Of a stretch of DNA of 7,586 nt, positions 6,590-7,586 are shown in pieces. The stretch's first letter is position 1. Each line of letters begins with the position of its first letter. The position numbers were made by a program, and so were the translations under genes. This DNA comes from CAYSBK01 sp964429265. GTDB lineage: Bacteria > Planctomycetota > Phycisphaerae > Sedimentisphaerales > Anaerobacaceae. The stretch is from assembly GCA_964429265.1 (NCBI GenBank), contig CAYSBK010000120.1, positions 1-7,586 of the forward strand. The letters are read 5' to 3'. A model generated the notes under the pieces. It made no database searches, had not been told where the DNA came from, and saw only the letters and a program-made list of their open reading frames with translations.

Positions 6590-6604
6590 AAGGAGTTGCA
6601 AATG
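6590..6604 (+). promoter_or_regulatory. strong ribosome binding site of the SDH-type protease gene
   Basis: AAGGAG (6590-6595) sits 6 nt before ATG (6602-6604), the best ribosome binding site in the window. It settles the start against in-frame upstream codons, which would run back into the rhomboid gene in another frame and encode no family residues. Confidence 0.8.
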
Positions 6605-7447
6605 AGCGGTACTGGCCCAATGGACTTCTTCTGGCTGTTCTTTATGCTCGCAGCCATTCAGCCCATCCTCAAACAAAAGCTCCTCGAAGCCGCCAGGCAA
6701 AGGCTCCTGCAGAGGATAGAGCACCAGCGCAATTCACGCGTCATCCTCCTCATCCACAGGCAGGAAACTATGAGCCTCGTCGGATTCCCCATATTCCGCT
6801 ACATCGACATCAACGATTCGGAAGAGGTCCTCCGCGCCATTCATATGACCGACCCCGACCTGCCTATAGACCTTATCCTCCACACCCCCGGCGGACTCGT
6901 GTTGGCCTCGCTGCAAATCGCCCGTGCCATTGCCGACCACAAGGCCAAGGTCACCGTCTTCGTACCGCACTACGCAATGTCGGGTGGTACACTCATCGCT
7001 CTTGCAGCCGACCAAATCGTAATGAGCGGCCACGCAACGCTCGGCCCCGTGGACCCCCAGCTCGGACAGTATGCCGCGGCCTCTCTCCTGAAGGTCCTCG
7101 AAAAAAAGCCCATCAAGGACATCGACGACCAGACGATTATGCTCGCCGACCAGGCCGAAAAAGCCACCGCCCAGGTCAAGGCAAGCGTCAGGGAACTGCT
7201 CACCGGAAAAATGCCCCCCGACAAGGCCGAACAAATCAGCGATCTTCTTACCAGCGGAAAGTGGACGCACGACTATCCAATAACCGCCAGAGAAGCCCAG
7301 GAGCTTGGCCTGCCCGTTAGCTGCGAAATGCCCGAGGATGTCCTCCGCCTGTTGCAGCTCTATCCCCAGCCCGTCCGTCGCCAGCGAACCGTGGAATACA
7401 TCCCTGTGCCGCGTCGCTCAGAAGACGGCCCCAAACCGGCCGGTTAG
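6602..7447 (+). CDS. membrane-anchored ClpP-class serine protease, SDH_sah family
   Basis: A 281-residue protein of the serine dehydrogenase proteinase (SDH_sah, PF01972-like) family, which has the ClpP/crotonase fold related to SppA and archaeal 1510-type membrane proteases. Residues 7-23 form a single hydrophobic N-terminal helix, followed by a basic amphipathic segment (24-46), so the catalytic domain is likely membrane-tethered. In the core, LILHTPGGLVLAS (91-103) is the oxyanion-hole strand and turn, HYAMSGGTLIALAAD (123-137) carries the candidate nucleophile Ser127, and GHATLGPVDPQLG (143-155) is the conserved segment after it. In 1510-type enzymes the general base is a lysine about 40 residues after the serine; Lys164, Lys168 and Lys169 fall in that range here, but I cannot assign it. 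The Lys/Pro-rich tail is probably disordered. It follows the rhomboid gene by 17 bp. The family is confident; proteolytic activity is inferred. Confidence 0.87.
   Translation: MSGTGPMDFFWLFFMLAAIQPILKQKLLEAARQRLLQRIEHQRNSRVILLIHRQETMSLVGFPIFRYIDINDSEEVLRAIHMTDPDLPIDLILHTPGGLVLASLQIARAIADHKAKVTVFVPHYAMSGGTLIALAADQIVMSGHATLGPVDPQLGQYAAASLLKVLEKKPIKDIDDQTIMLADQAEKATAQVKASVRELLTGKMPPDKAEQISDLLTSGKWTHDYPITAREAQELGLPVSCEMPEDVLRLLQLYPQPVRRQRTVEYIPVPRRSEDGPKPAG
7434..7445. repeat. 12-bp perfect palindrome at the 3' end of the protease gene
   Basis: AACCGGCCGGTT overlaps the last codons of the SDH-type protease gene and the first base of its TAG stop. An alternative pairing, CGGCC (7426-7430) with GGCCG (7438-7442), would form a hairpin with a 7-nt loop. 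No T-run follows, so this does not qualify as an intrinsic terminator. It may simply be codon-driven. Confidence 0.4.
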
Positions 7448-7586
7448 TGCAGTCATCGAATCGCCGCCATTCCGGATTTGAGCCAGGCCCCGGCGATCGC
7501 ACCGCATCCACAGGTTCAGTCGCGATAACAACCTCGCACTTGATGCCGCTGGCCGACCTTCACAACGGCTTCCGCCAATCAGCCTC
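7448..7586. other. right edge without an assignable gene
   Basis: One rightward frame stays open from about 7449 to the window end and contains an ATG at 7543 (MPLADLHNGFRQSA onward), but it lacks an upstream ribosome binding site and resembles no family I recognise. A leftward frame is also open from 7585 to near 7405 with no protein character. Neither is called as a gene. No terminator is visible after the protease gene. Confidence 0.4.

Noticed and set aside
6386..6601. SDH-type protease gene starting inside the rhomboid gene
   Set aside because: The upstream residues are a basic, low-complexity shadow of rhomboid codons, and the strong AAGGAG with ATG at 6602 decides the start.
7460..7510. 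tRNA-like T-arm on the minus strand (GGCTCAAATCCGG)
   Set aside because: The flanking bases do not form a 5-bp T stem and no acceptor, D or anticodon arm can be drawn.

Overview
The window is a GC-rich bacterial chromosomal segment, with seven genes covering almost all of it. The best guess for the host is an anaerobic or facultative member of the Planctomycetota, possibly a Phycisphaerae-type lineage. This rests on recalled family resemblance (an EtfB with an extra helical insert, a 600-residue acyl-CoA dehydrogenase, a rhomboid/SDH-type protease pair) and on strong codon bias. There is no rRNA or other decisive marker, so it is a low-confidence inference. I see no tRNA, rRNA, insertion sequence, CRISPR array, prophage gene or origin.

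Layout. (1) Positions 1-108 are AT-richer non-coding DNA with a short degenerate hexamer repeat. (2) A putative glycosyltransferase is read leftward (109-1032). (3) A 239-bp divergent intergenic region (1033-1271) holds a good leftward sigma70-like promoter, a plausible rightward one, and a perfect 7-bp inverted repeat between them. (4) A tightly packed rightward cluster (1272-5769) encodes both subunits of an electron transfer flavoprotein (etfB with a GTG start, etfA), a 600-aa acyl-CoA dehydrogenase and a HAD-family phosphatase, with gaps of 30, 3 and 7 bp. (5) After a 77-bp gap come a six-helix rhomboid protease (5847-6584) and, 17 bp later, a membrane-anchored ClpP-class protease of the SDH_sah family (6602-7447). 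(6) The last 139 bp show no gene that can be assigned.

How the genes fit together. The EtfB-EtfA-dehydrogenase trio is a self-contained module: the dehydrogenase oxidises an acyl-CoA (or reduces an enoyl-CoA) and exchanges electrons with the FAD of the ETF. By eye both ETF subunits look more like the clostridial Bcd/EtfAB (electron-bifurcating-type) proteins than the mitochondrial-type ones, whereas the dehydrogenase is the long type with a C-terminal extension rather than a ~380-aa Bcd. EtfB also carries about 36 extra residues directly after the segment that corresponds to the dehydrogenase-docking loop of known ETFs. The HAD phosphatase shares the transcription unit by position but its substrate is unknown. 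The rhomboid and SDH-type proteins form a two-gene membrane proteolysis unit.

The most interesting points are the modified ETF docking region with its unusual dehydrogenase partner, and the rhomboid/SDH protease pair. I found no clear evidence of a wholly new defence or mobile system.
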